NCBI GenBank assembly: GCA_934525675.1
Contig: CAKSZH010000014.1
Location: forward strand, 1-63,934
DNA length: 63,934 nucleotides
From: an uncultured Eubacteriales bacterium
GTDB lineage: Bacteria; Bacillota; Clostridia; Oscillospirales; CAG-272
Reading direction: 5' to 3'
Part shown: one piece after another, positions 17,913 through 26,217 of the stretch
How positions within the stretch are numbered: the stretch's first letter is position 1
Layout of the letters: the number at the start of each line of letters is the position of its first letter
Notes under the pieces: generated by a model
Seen by the model: only the letters and a program-made list of their open reading frames with translations
Told to the model about the DNA's origin: nothing
The model's database searches: none
Program-made: the position numbers and the translations under genes

Positions 17913-19517
17913 TCAGAGCGCGGCAAACAACTCGCTGCCCCGCTTCTTCAGCCACACAGAAAGCGCCGCACAAAGTCCCGCAGTCAGTACCGTGAACGCG
18001 CCGGTATAGGGCGCCATACCCGAAAATCTTCCGACCAGCAGGAAACCGCCGGCATACAGAAGCGGATACAGGAAACCGCCGAGGAGAGAAAGTGCGACCG
18101 CTCCGCTCTGTTTGATCGGCGTGATCTCGCTCGTCCACGTCAGGTTTGCGAGCTTGAGACCAAGCGTCAGATCGAACAGCGCTTTGAGAAGGGCGAACAG
18201 CACAGGGAACAGGATCGTCATAATCAGCTCTGCCAGAGTAAACGTTCCGGCAAACGCGACACATCCAAGACAAACCGCCATCGGTATCCACGTCAGTGTC
18301 AACTGTACAGACAGCTTGGCACGGAGCACCTGCCACGGAGTGACCGGCAGACTTTGCAGAAGCCAGATGTTTTTTCCCTCAAGGGAAACCGACGGCGCCG
18401 CCATATTATTCATCAGGGTGAGCGCACAGACTGCTGTCGTCAGGATAACGGGGATCACTCCCGACCCGGTATCGAATACTTCACCAAGCTGCCGGAAGAG
18501 CTCCCTTCCTTTGATCAGAAGCATTACCCCGCCTGCCGGAAGAAGCAGGATGCCGAACCCGCAGTTGAGCATATAGTTGGGACTTGAGGTAAACCGACGA
18601 AGCTCTTTTTTATACAATGCCGCACTGACACTCTGCGTTTTCTCGGCTGTCCCCCCGCGGTAAGCCTTTTTTGTTCCGCCGTCTCCCGTAGAAGTTACAA
18701 TGGAAATGAAGCTGCGGGAGATCACCATCCACATGATGAAAAACAACAGCAGAATGATTGAGGAAACCGTCAGCACTGCCAGAGGGTCCCCTGTGGCGAC
18801 CTGCCCGAACAGATAGACCGGATATGCAGTCTGCTTGATCTGGTTTCCCCACGCACCCGCATTTGCGACAAGCTGATCGATCAGCTCTCCTGCACGGGAA
18901 TAAAAATAATAGTATGCACCGAAAAACACAAGCGAAACCAGTACCGAGACAAAGCTCTTGTTCTTGAGCTTGCGGCTGATCTTTGCAACCACCCATCCGA
19001 GTGCGACTGAAAGCGTCAGTACAAAGATCGACACAAGCAGAACAAGCAGAAGTGTACCGAAGATCTTCACAAAACGGAACGGCGTATATACCAGATAAAC
19101 AATCACTGCGGGAATCAGCACCACACCGGAATACATGAGTCCCATCAGGTACACGCCGAGCAGGCGCGCCACAAGGATCGCGTGCACCGGGATCGGCATG
19201 GACAAAAGCAGGTCGTTGTCCTTGGCAAGATACAGCCCCGCGTGGGTATTGAACACACTGCCGAACACGCCGAGAAAGACCGCGAGCAGTCCGAGAAGCG
19301 CGAAATACAACCAATCCATACCCGCGTCTGTCATCGGTTGGCAGATTGACGCGGCAAGTACGGTGAAAAGACCGCCGAGTAAGCCGACCATGAGAAACGC
19401 AAACAGAACGAAGAGAACGATACTTGACCCGGCAGAACGCTTTTTGTTCTTCTTTGTGTCATAGAAGTAACCGCGGAAAATTTCCGTCAGCTGTTTCCCG
19501 AGAAGGACTCTGATCAT
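17913..19517 (-). CDS. Large ABC-2 exporter permease
   Basis: This 534-residue polytopic protein has about twelve hydrophobic segments. The N-terminal half (LGKQLTEIFRGYFYDTKKNK onward) and the C-terminal half both contain ABC-2-like helices. It overlaps the ATPase gene at 19514 by 4 bp (ATGA), a sign of translational coupling. Length and topology fit a full-length, two-half permease working with the 236-residue ATPase. Substrate unknown. Confidence 0.82.
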   Translation of the reverse strand: MIRVLLGKQLTEIFRGYFYDTKKNKKRSAGSSIVLFVLFAFLMVGLLGGLFTVLAASICQPMTDAGMDWLYFALLGLLAVFLGVFGSVFNTHAGLYLAKDNDLLLSMPIPVHAILVARLLGVYLMGLMYSGVVLIPAVIVYLVYTPFRFVKIFGTLLLVLLVSIFVLTLSVALGWVVAKISRKLKNKSFVSVLVSLVFFGAYYYFYSRAGELIDQLVANAGAWGNQIKQTAYPVYLFGQVATGDPLAVLTVSSIILLLFFIMWMVISRSFISIVTSTGDGGTKKAYRGGTAEKTQSVSAALYKKELRRFTSSPNYMLNCGFGILLLPAGGVMLLIKGRELFRQLGEVFDTGSGVIPVILTTAVCALTLMNNMAAPSVSLEGKNIWLLQSLPVTPWQVLRAKLSVQLTLTWIPMAVCLGCVAFAGTFTLAELIMTILFPVLFALLKALFDLTLGLKLANLTWTSEITPIKQSGAVALSLLGGFLYPLLYAGGFLLVGRFSGMAPYTGAFTVLTAGLCAALSVWLKKRGSELFAAL

Positions 19518-20224
19518 TGTTCGTCCTCCAGCTCCAGGAACACACGCTCCAGCGATTCGTCTCCCCGGACCTCTTCCATCGTGCCGGAACGGATGAGCTT
19601 GCCGCCCTTGATGATTGCCACCTTGTCGCAGAGCTTCTCCGCAACTTCAAGTACGTGCGTGGAGAAGAAGATGGCTCCGCCGTCTTCACAAACCTCGCGC
19701 ATCATACCCTTGAGCAGGTGAGACGCCTTCGGGTCCAGACCGACGAACGGTTCATCCATAATGATGAGCTTCGGGGAATGGATCCATGCGGAAATGATCG
19801 CCAGCTTCTGCTTCATGCCGTGTGAATATGCGGCGATCGGATCGCCCAGATCCTTGGTGATCTCAAACAAATCCGCATAATGGCGGATGCGCTCCTCGCG
19901 TTCCTCCCGGCAGATTCCGAAAATATCCGCGATGAAATTCAGATACCGGATGCCCGTCATATAGTCGTACAGATCGGGGTTATCGGGAATATAGGCGAGC
20001 TCCTGTTTACAGGCAAGCGGATCCGCTTTGATTGACTTGCCGTCAATGTATATTTCTCCTTGGTCAAACTGCAGGATGCCGACCGCAGATTTGAGGGTCG
20101 TTGTCTTGCCTGCGCCGTTGTGCCCGATAAAACCGTAGATCTCTCCGGGCAGGATGTGCAGACTCAGATCATCCACCGCACGTTTATCACCGTAGGATTT
20201 GGTCAGATGTTCGATACGAAGCAT
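19514..20224 (-). CDS. ABC-2 exporter ATPase (short form)
   Basis: The protein has 236 residues with Walker A GHNGAGKTT, the signature region SHGMKQK and Walker B IIMDEPFVGLD. The ATG at 20224 is preferred to one 30 bp upstream because AAAGGAGGAG stands just before it. It is coupled by a 4-bp overlap to the large permease at 17913 and lies 40 bp after the TetR gene. Confidence 0.88.
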   Translation of the reverse strand: MLRIEHLTKSYGDKRAVDDLSLHILPGEIYGFIGHNGAGKTTTLKSAVGILQFDQGEIYIDGKSIKADPLACKQELAYIPDNPDLYDYMTGIRYLNFIADIFGICREEREERIRHYADLFEITKDLGDPIAAYSHGMKQKLAIISAWIHSPKLIIMDEPFVGLDPKASHLLKGMMREVCEDGGAIFFSTHVLEVAEKLCDKVAIIKGGKLIRSGTMEEVRGDESLERVFLELEDEQ

Positions 20225-20264
20225 GGGCTCCTCCTTTTTGTCTCTTTTGAGCATTCAATCTCTG

Positions 20265-20891
20265 TCATGATTTTCCGATCAGCCCGCGGAACACCTCGTC
20301 CCGGTCAAACTGTCCCCCGGAAAAGCCGGGAACCTCTTTGATTGCCTTGCAGACTGCGACACTGAAGCCGGTCAGGATCCCGCCAATCTCTTCCCCGGAA
20401 TACGGACAACCGCCGGTCACCTTGAGCGTAGCAAGACTGAAGACCACCAGCCACAGATCGCGGAAAAAACGCTCGGCATCCGTCTCATCGAGATGATAAA
20501 TCCGCATGAGGGACGGGCAGACCGCAGGAAACGAACGCTTCATGGCAGGCATCATTCCGGAGTCCCGGTCACGGTTCCCGGATAGAAACAGCAGCCGGAA
20601 CAACTCGGGTTCTTCTCCGGCAAACCGGAGATACTGCTTACCGTAGCCGAGAAACGGCACCTGTTCTTTCAGCCCCGCCTCCGTATACTCCCGGAACAGG
20701 TCCTCCGCACACAGGCGCACCTCCCGCCTGACCTCCTCCATGGTACCGAAGCAGGTAAAGATCGGGCGGGTGGAGGTACCGAGCCGCTCGGCGATCGCTT
20801 TCGCCGTCAGAGCGTCGGCACCTTTTTCCCGGATAATCGTCAGTGCGGTACGGGTCATCTCTTCCCTTGTAAATTTGTTTTTCGGCGGCAT
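20265..20891 (-). CDS. TetR-family transcriptional regulator
   Basis: The protein has 208 residues. The N-terminal helix-turn-helix is LTAKAIAERLGTSTRPIF (about 28-45), followed by a helical ligand-binding domain. It heads the operon of two ABC-2 exporters and probably represses it until a toxic ligand binds. A consensus promoter with an overlapping palindrome lies directly upstream, as expected for autoregulation. Confidence 0.88.
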   Translation of the reverse strand: MPPKNKFTREEMTRTALTIIREKGADALTAKAIAERLGTSTRPIFTCFGTMEEVRREVRLCAEDLFREYTEAGLKEQVPFLGYGKQYLRFAGEEPELFRLLFLSGNRDRDSGMMPAMKRSFPAVCPSLMRIYHLDETDAERFFRDLWLVVFSLATLKVTGGCPYSGEEIGGILTGFSVAVCKAIKEVPGFSGGQFDRDEVFRGLIGKS

Positions 20892-20928
20892 TCTGTATCC
20901 CTCGTTTGCTCGTTAGGTTTCATGCGTT

Positions 20929-20984
20929 GCACATCGTTCGATGCACATCGATTTCATTATACGTCACGTGCATGGGATTGTCAA
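20929..20984 (-). promoter_or_regulatory. Consensus promoter and candidate TetR operator
   Basis: Minus strand: TTGACA (20979-20984), exactly 17 bp, then TATAAT (20956-20961). Just after the expected start is the palindrome CATCGAACGATG (20932-20943) inside an imperfect larger dyad (20929-20948). GCACATCG also occurs twice in this stretch. Operator assignment is by position next to the TetR gene. Confidence 0.75.
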
Positions 20985-21303
20985 CAGAAACGTGAAAACT
21001 TTATCAGCTTTTTACATACAGGGGGATTTTCTGTCGGGAGTGTGTAACCTTCCGGATTGTTCCCCGCGGGAAAGACTATAAAAAGGCTGCCGCAACGCGA
21101 CAGCCTTTTGAACTATTCCGGAACAGAATGGGGGTAAAAAATGATGTATTATAACCGCCCGCATTTTGGTCTGTTTTGCCCCTATGTCCCGATTTTCCGG
21201 ATTTTCTTGGCGGCAAAACGGTGGTTTTTCCGCCGGGCCAATGTCGTCGGGATCTGAAAAACTCATTTTGAGGTTTTCACTCTCCCGTTTTGTCTCAGAG
21301 CAA
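20985..21303. other. Non-coding stretch between the TetR operon and cysK
   Basis: No credible gene was seen. It holds the cysK terminator near 21078-21109 and otherwise plain, moderately AT-rich sequence. A 128-codon open frame on the minus strand here overlaps the end of cysK and has no family resemblance. Confidence 0.6.
21078..21109 (-). terminator. Terminator of cysK
   Basis: Stem AAAAGGCTG (21081-21089) / CAGCCTTTT (21101-21109), with CCTTTTTATAG on the minus strand. It lies about 195 bp after the cysK stop codon. Confidence 0.75.
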
Positions 21304-22236
21304 TCAGTCCGCAAACAGCGGAGTGGAAAGATAGCGGTCGCCGGTATCCGGGAACAGGACGACAATGTTCTTGCCCTTGTTCTCGGGACGCTTTGCAAGC
21401 TCGATCGCCGCCCAGGCCGCGGCGCCCGAAGAAATGCCGACCAGCACGCCTTCCTTCTTGCCGATCATCTTGCCGGTCGCAAACGCGTCCTCGTTTGACA
21501 CGGGGATGATCTCGTCGTACACCTTGGTGTTAAGTACCGCAGGGACAAAGCCCGCGCCGATACCCTGAATCTTATGTGCACCCGCCACACCGGTGGAAAG
21601 CACCGCGGAGGTCGCGGGCTCGACCGCCACCACCCGGACGTCCGGATTCTTTGACTTGAGGTACTCGCCGACACCGGTCACGGTACCGCCCGTGCCGACG
21701 CCCGCCACGAAAATATCCACCCTGCCGTCGGTATCCTCGTAGATCTCGGGGCCCGTCGTCGCTCTGTGCGCCGCGGGGTTGGCAGGATTGACAAACTGCC
21801 CCGGAACAAAGCCACCGGGGATTTCCTTCGCCAACTCGTCCGCCTTTGCGATTGCGCCCTTCATGCCCTTTGCACCTTCGGTCAGCACCAGCTCCGCGCC
21901 GTATGCCTTCATCAGCTGTCTGCGTTCGACGGACATGGTTTCCGGCATGACGATGATGATGCGGTAGCCCCTTGCGGCGGCAACCGATGCAAGCCCGATG
22001 CCCGTGTTACCGGAGGTCGGCTCGATGATGACGGAGCCGGGATGAAGCAGCCCCTTTGCTTCCGCGTCGTCGATCATGGCTTTGGCGATACGATCCTTGA
22101 CCGAGCCTGCCGGATTAAAATATTCCAGCTTTGCAAGCACATGTGCGTCCAGTCCGAATTGCTTTTCCAGATGCGTCAGTTCGAGAAGCGGCGTTCTGCC
22201 GATGAGCTGATCCGCCGAGGTATAAATCTTTGCCAT
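21304..22236 (-). CDS. cysK: Cysteine synthase A (O-acetylserine sulfhydrylase)
   Basis: This 310-residue PLP enzyme makes cysteine from O-acetylserine and sulfide. The PLP lysine is Lys47 in PAGSVKDR. The substrate loop TSGNTG, the cofactor phosphate loop GTGGT and the C-terminal SSGAAAWAA are all present. The ATG at 22236 is used because AAAGGAATT precedes it and the protein then begins like other CysK proteins. Upstream on the same strand is a remnant of a second sulfur-assimilation gene, so cysK may be transcribed from that gene's old promoter at 22606-22634. Confidence 0.93.
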   Translation of the reverse strand: MAKIYTSADQLIGRTPLLELTHLEKQFGLDAHVLAKLEYFNPAGSVKDRIAKAMIDDAEAKGLLHPGSVIIEPTSGNTGIGLASVAAARGYRIIIVMPETMSVERRQLMKAYGAELVLTEGAKGMKGAIAKADELAKEIPGGFVPGQFVNPANPAAHRATTGPEIYEDTDGRVDIFVAGVGTGGTVTGVGEYLKSKNPDVRVVAVEPATSAVLSTGVAGAHKIQGIGAGFVPAVLNTKVYDEIIPVSNEDAFATGKMIGKKEGVLVGISSGAAAWAAIELAKRPENKGKNIVVLFPDTGDRYLSTPLFAD

Positions 22237-22333
22237 ATCACAAAATTCCTTTCGGTTCATTATTTCTGTATTCAGTCAGACCGTTCCGGGGGCTTACATC
22301 GGAACCCGGGGCGGTACAGGATGACCCGTTTTA

Positions 22334-22595
22334 TCATTGTGACACTCCCCCATTCCGCACAGCAAGAAATCCGCTCCCCGGATCCGCAAGAATGTCGTCG
22401 ATGTGCCCGGTGCCGATCGACAGCCGGACCGTGTCCGGTCGGATCCCGCACGCAGGCAGTTCCTCCTCGGACATCCGGGGATGGGTGGTGGACGCGGGGT
22501 GAATGACCGGCGACTTGACATCCGCGACATTGACAAGCAATGAGAACAGACGAAGGCTTTCGGTAAACTTTTTTGCCGCCGCGGCTTTCCCTGGT
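22334..22595 (-). pseudogene. C-terminal remnant of O-acetylhomoserine sulfhydrylase
   Basis: Reading the minus strand from about 22595, the frame gives KKFTESLRLFSLLVNVADVK, then VIHPASTTHPRMSEEELPA and finally LSIGTGHIDDILAD. This is the unmistakable end of a MetY/CysD-type PLP enzyme. About 80 residues remain out of a usual 420-430. The N-terminus, PLP lysine and start codon are gone, and the last residues diverge from the family. An intact-looking promoter lies directly at its front edge, so most of the gene was probably removed by an internal deletion. Confidence 0.85.
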
Positions 22596-22605
22596 TGTTG
22601 AAAGG

Positions 22606-22634
22606 ATTATACCACGATTATCCTATCTTGTCAA
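22606..22634 (-). promoter_or_regulatory. Consensus promoter in front of the metY remnant
   Basis: Minus strand: TTGACA (22629-22634), 17 bp, TATAAT (22606-22611). Transcription would begin near 22599, where the remnant begins, and could run on into cysK. Its perfect match suggests it is still active. Confidence 0.75.
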
Positions 22635-22690
22635 TAGGTTTTTCAAATCCGACGTTTGTTATTTTTTTATCAAAATTTCGGACAAGTCTA

Positions 22691-22719
22691 TTGACTATTG
22701 TCTACGGCATTGTTATAAT
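22691..22719 (+). promoter_or_regulatory. Promoter of the 3-hydroxyacyl-CoA dehydrogenase gene
   Basis: TTGACT (22691-22696), 17 bp, TATAAT (22714-22719), about 40 bp before the start codon. Confidence 0.8.
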
Positions 22720-22760
22720 AAATCTGAACATGATTTTTAACGATCTGTAAGGAGGACGTT

Positions 22761-23705
22761 ATGAAACTTACCAATGTAGTGGTTGCCGGCGGCGGTGTGC
22801 TGGGCAGCCAGATCGCTTTTCAGGCGGCGTACTGCGGGTTCCACGTGACCATCTGGCTCCGCAGTGAAGGCAGTATCGGCAGAACCCAGCCCAAACTCGA
22901 CCACCTGAAGGAAACCTACCTTGCCACCATCGACAAGATGGCGACTCCAGAGGGCAAGACCCCTGCGATCTGGGCAATGGGAATTTCGGACTATGAGAGC
23001 TTTAATCCCGACGCCTGCCGCGCCAAGGTGGAGGCGGCTTATTCCGGAATCAAGCTGGAGCTTGACCTGAAGAAAGCGGTCGCGGATGCGGACATCGTGA
23101 TTGAATCCATGGCGGAAAATGCGGAGGAAAAGATCGCGTTCTACCAGAAACTCGCGCCCTTGATGCCCGAAAAGACCATTCTCGTCACAAACTCCTCGAC
23201 TCTGCTTCCCTCCAAGTTTGCAAAGTACACCGGCAGACCCGACAAGTACCTGTCACTCCACTTCGCAAACTCCATCTGGAAGAACAACACCGCCGAGATT
23301 ATGTCGCAGTCCAAGACAGACAAGAAGTACTTTGACGAGGTCATGAAGTTTGCCGGCAACATCCGCATGGTTCCCCTGCCCGTGCTCAAGGAAAAATCCG
23401 GCTACTTACTCAACTCCATGCTCGTGCCGTTGCTCTTCTCCGGCATGGATCTGTACGTCAACGGCATTTCCGATCCCGAAAGCATTGACAAGGCGTGGAC
23501 GATGGGAACCGGTTCCCCGAAGGGCCCGTTCCGCATTCTCGACACGGTCGGTATTCAGACGGCGTACAACATCGTCAAGATGTACGTCAAGATTCCCTCG
23601 TTCCTCGCGCCCTACAACTTCAAGGGCATGGAAAAGATGCTGAAGCAGATGCTCGACGAGGGCAAACTCGGTATGTCCTCCGGCGAAGGGTTCTTCAAGT
23701 ATTGA
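22761..23705 (+). CDS. 3-hydroxyacyl-CoA dehydrogenase family protein
   Basis: The protein has 314 residues. The N-terminal Rossmann domain carries the NAD loop VAGGGVLGSQIA. The His-Glu catalytic pair appears in LHFANSIWKNNTAEI, and the C-terminal helical domain contains GPFRILDTVG. It would interconvert 3-hydroxyacyl-CoA and 3-ketoacyl-CoA, for example in butyrate formation. It stands alone, without thiolase or crotonase genes beside it, and is more divergent than typical Hbd proteins. The exact substrate is therefore uncertain. The ribosome site is AAGGAGGACGTT. Confidence 0.82.
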   Translation: MKLTNVVVAGGGVLGSQIAFQAAYCGFHVTIWLRSEGSIGRTQPKLDHLKETYLATIDKMATPEGKTPAIWAMGISDYESFNPDACRAKVEAAYSGIKLELDLKKAVADADIVIESMAENAEEKIAFYQKLAPLMPEKTILVTNSSTLLPSKFAKYTGRPDKYLSLHFANSIWKNNTAEIMSQSKTDKKYFDEVMKFAGNIRMVPLPVLKEKSGYLLNSMLVPLLFSGMDLYVNGISDPESIDKAWTMGTGSPKGPFRILDTVGIQTAYNIVKMYVKIPSFLAPYNFKGMEKMLKQMLDEGKLGMSSGEGFFKY

Positions 23706-23724
23706 TCTCAATCAGATACAGTTT

Positions 23725-23759
23725 CCCCGTCGGTCGCAAAACGACCGGCGGGGATTTTT
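23725..23759 (+). terminator. Terminator of the dehydrogenase gene
   Basis: Stem CCCCGTCGGTCG / CGACCGGCGGGG followed by ATTTTTG. Confidence 0.9.
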
Positions 23760-23772
23760 GTTGCAGGGTGTG

Positions 23773-24471
23773 TCACGCGTCGCCCTTGCGCTTTTTCACC
23801 ACCACGCCGGATGCTTTGCAGATACTGTCGGGCGGAAGTACCCCGCGCACCGGAGTCAGCGGGTAGACATTCGTGTTTTTCCCGATGACGGTGCCGGGGT
23901 TGAGTACGCTGTTACACCCGACCTCCACGTTATCGCCGAGCATGGCACCGCATTTGCGCCGTCCCGTCGGGATCCCGCCGTCCGGCAAATGAATCACCAC
24001 CTCTGTCCGGTCGCTCTTGACATTGGAGGTCACCGCCCCCGCGCCGAGATGCGCGTGATAGCCGAGCACCGAGTCGCCGACGTAATTGAAATGCGGAACC
24101 TCCACACGGTCAAAGAGAATGCAGTTTTTCAGCTCTGTGGAGTTACCGACCACGGCGCCCTTCCCGACCAGCACGTTCCCGCGGATAAAGGCGCCGGGGC
24201 GCACCTCCGCACCGGAACCGATAACGCAGGGACCCTTGATGGTCGTACCGGGAGCAATGACCGCGTCCCGCGCAACGCGCACGTCCTCTGCCGGAGAAAG
24301 GTACTCCGCGTCGGGGAGCGTCCGGCAAAGCTGTTTCAGAAATTCCCCGATCCCGTCGAGCGCTTCCCACGGGTAGGTGTATTTTTCAAGCAGGGGCGCT
24401 GCAAGCGTGTACCCGAGATCATAGAGAGACGCGACCGTAAGGTCGTCTTTTGTCAACTTAACCTTCTGCAT
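23773..24471 (-). CDS. GlmU-like left-handed beta-helix protein
   Basis: The protein has 232 residues. A short helical N-terminus (about 1-65) is followed by hexapeptide repeats (about 70-220, e.g. VIAPGT, CVIGSG, VLVGKG, VEVGCN, TVIGKN) that form a left-handed helix. This resembles the C-terminal half of nucleotide-sugar pyrophosphorylases, without any nucleotidyltransferase domain. It follows glmM with only 4 bp between, so a role in UDP-N-acetylglucosamine synthesis or in another sugar acyl transfer is likely. The start at 24471 follows GGGAGGGAG. Confidence 0.75.
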   Translation of the reverse strand: MQKVKLTKDDLTVASLYDLGYTLAAPLLEKYTYPWEALDGIGEFLKQLCRTLPDAEYLSPAEDVRVARDAVIAPGTTIKGPCVIGSGAEVRPGAFIRGNVLVGKGAVVGNSTELKNCILFDRVEVPHFNYVGDSVLGYHAHLGAGAVTSNVKSDRTEVVIHLPDGGIPTGRRKCGAMLGDNVEVGCNSVLNPGTVIGKNTNVYPLTPVRGVLPPDSICKASGVVVKKRKGDA

Positions 24472-24475
24472 GGAA

Positions 24476-25873
24476 TCACTCCCTCCCCACTTCGTTTGCG
24501 TCTTTGTCCAGCCCGAGGCGGCGGATGCAGGCAATCACCTCATCCGTCAATTTCTCGCAGGTTCCGCTGTCTCCCGCCTCCGCCATCACGCGAACGACGG
24601 GCTCGGTGCCGCTCTCGCGGAGCAGGATACGACCGTCGTTGCCGAGCCGGTCGTTGATCTTCTTCACCAGTTCGCGGACCTCCGGATTGCCCGTCACCCG
24701 CTTTTTGTCGGGAACGCGGAGATTCTTCAGCACCTGCGGGCAGAAGACCACGGGGGACGCGAGATACGAGAGCGTAGTCTTGCTCTCCAGCATTTCCTCG
24801 GTCAGCTTGATGGCGGTGAGAACGCCGTCGCCCGTCGTCGCGTATTTTTTGAGGATAATATGCCCCGACTGCTCGCCGCCGACCTCATAACCATTCTTTG
24901 CCATGCACTCCCAGACAAACCGGTCGCCGACATCCGTCTTCTCGGTGCGGATCCCCGCTTCGTCCAATGCACGATACAGTGCAAGATTGGACATGACCGT
25001 GGTCACGACGGTGTTGCCCGTCAGCATTCCGCGGGAAGCAAGGCTCTTTCCGAAAATATAGAGAATGTGGTCGCCCGTCACCAATTCTCCCCGCTCATCG
25101 ACCGCGATACAACGGTCCGCGTCGCCGTCAAAGGCAAAGCCCACGTCAAGTCCGCGCTCCCTGACAAATTTCTGAAGCGCTTCGGGGTGGGTGGATCCGA
25201 CACCCCGGTTGATGTTCACGCCGTCGGGCGAGTCGCCCATCAGATACACCCTTGCGCCGAGTGCTTCAAACACCGACCGCGCGATCATCCACGCACTGCC
25301 GTTGGCGCAGTCCAGACCCACGCGGAGCGACTTGAAAGAATGTGCGGACAGGGAGATCAGGTATCCGATATAGCGGTTACGCCCGGCAACGTGATCCACC
25401 ACGCGTCCGATCGCCTCGCCGGTCGGGAGCGGGAGATCCTCGCACCCTGCCATACCGATCGCAGCCATGTCGCCATCCAGATAGGCTTCGAGCAGACGGA
25501 TGGTCTCATCGTCCATTTTTTCGCCGTTTCCGTTGACCAGCTTGATGCCGTTGTCGGAAAAAACATTGTGCGACGCGGAGATCATGACCCCGCATTGGAA
25601 ATCCTCCGTCCGCGTTACGAAGGAAACCCCCGGCGTGGTGATAACGTGCAGGATATGCGCGTCCGCTCCCGAGGCGCACAACCCCGACGCAATGGCGTAT
25701 TCCAGCATATACCCGGAGCGCCGCGTGTCCTTGCCGATCACGACCCGCGCGCGTCCGCCGGTCTTCTCCCCGTAATACCAGCCGAGAAACCTCCCGATCA
25801 GAAATGCGTGACGCGCCGTCAGTTCCCTGTTTGCTTCCCCGCGGAAGCCGTCCGTTCCGAAATAATGTGCCAT
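24476..25873 (-). CDS. glmM: Phosphoglucosamine mutase
   Basis: This 465-residue phosphohexomutase converts glucosamine-6-phosphate to glucosamine-1-phosphate for peptidoglycan. The active serine is Ser101 in ISASHN. The metal loop is DGDADR, the sugar-binding loop is GGEQSGH and the phosphate-binding loop is RESGTEP. The ATG at 25873 has AGGGGGT 8 bp upstream and gives the family's usual N-terminus (YFGTDGFRG). It is coupled to a GlmU-like hexapeptide protein. Confidence 0.9.
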   Translation of the reverse strand: MAHYFGTDGFRGEANRELTARHAFLIGRFLGWYYGEKTGGRARVVIGKDTRRSGYMLEYAIASGLCASGADAHILHVITTPGVSFVTRTEDFQCGVMISASHNVFSDNGIKLVNGNGEKMDDETIRLLEAYLDGDMAAIGMAGCEDLPLPTGEAIGRVVDHVAGRNRYIGYLISLSAHSFKSLRVGLDCANGSAWMIARSVFEALGARVYLMGDSPDGVNINRGVGSTHPEALQKFVRERGLDVGFAFDGDADRCIAVDERGELVTGDHILYIFGKSLASRGMLTGNTVVTTVMSNLALYRALDEAGIRTEKTDVGDRFVWECMAKNGYEVGGEQSGHIILKKYATTGDGVLTAIKLTEEMLESKTTLSYLASPVVFCPQVLKNLRVPDKKRVTGNPEVRELVKKINDRLGNDGRILLRESGTEPVVRVMAEAGDSGTCEKLTDEVIACIRRLGLDKDANEVGRE

Positions 25874-26217
25874 GCTGTACACCCCCTATTGATTACTTTA
25901 TTCTTTGACAGGATACGGAAAAACATTCCGGCGTGTCCATCCTTTTGTACCGTTCCGCCGATTTTCCGATTACGCTCAATCCGTAATCATTCACCTGCTA
26001 TCTTTCATTGTATCGGAAACGCCGTCCTGCCGCAAGCGGCAACATGCCGAATTTGTAACAAAAATATTTCGGATTTATGTACAAATAGACGGCACCTGTC
26101 GAAGCGTCAAAAAAGGAGCGCCGACGGCGCTCCGGGAAATTATTATGGACTGCGGAAAACGCCGTGTGTCCCGGCGCCGGAAATCCGTGCTGCGGAAAAC
26201 GTTCGGGCGGTCAGACA
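25874..26217. other. Non-coding stretch between dus and glmM
   Basis: About 340 bp with no credible gene. It contains the dus terminator (26109-26133) and the region from which glmM should be transcribed, but no convincing promoter hexamers were identified. Confidence 0.5.
26109..26133 (-). terminator. Terminator of dus
   Basis: Stem GGAGCGCC / GGCGCTCC with a 3-nt loop, followed on the minus strand by TTTTTTGA. Confidence 0.85.

Noticed and set aside
21012..21398. A 128-codon minus-strand gene between the TetR operon and cysK
   Set aside because: It overlaps the end of cysK and the terminator, has no ribosome site or similarity and is rich in Arg/Ser/Pro typical of spurious frames.
22237..22760. 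A possible SAM or cysteine-responsive riboswitch ahead of cysK
   Set aside because: No S-box or T-box landmarks were seen; the space is explained by the metY remnant and two promoters.
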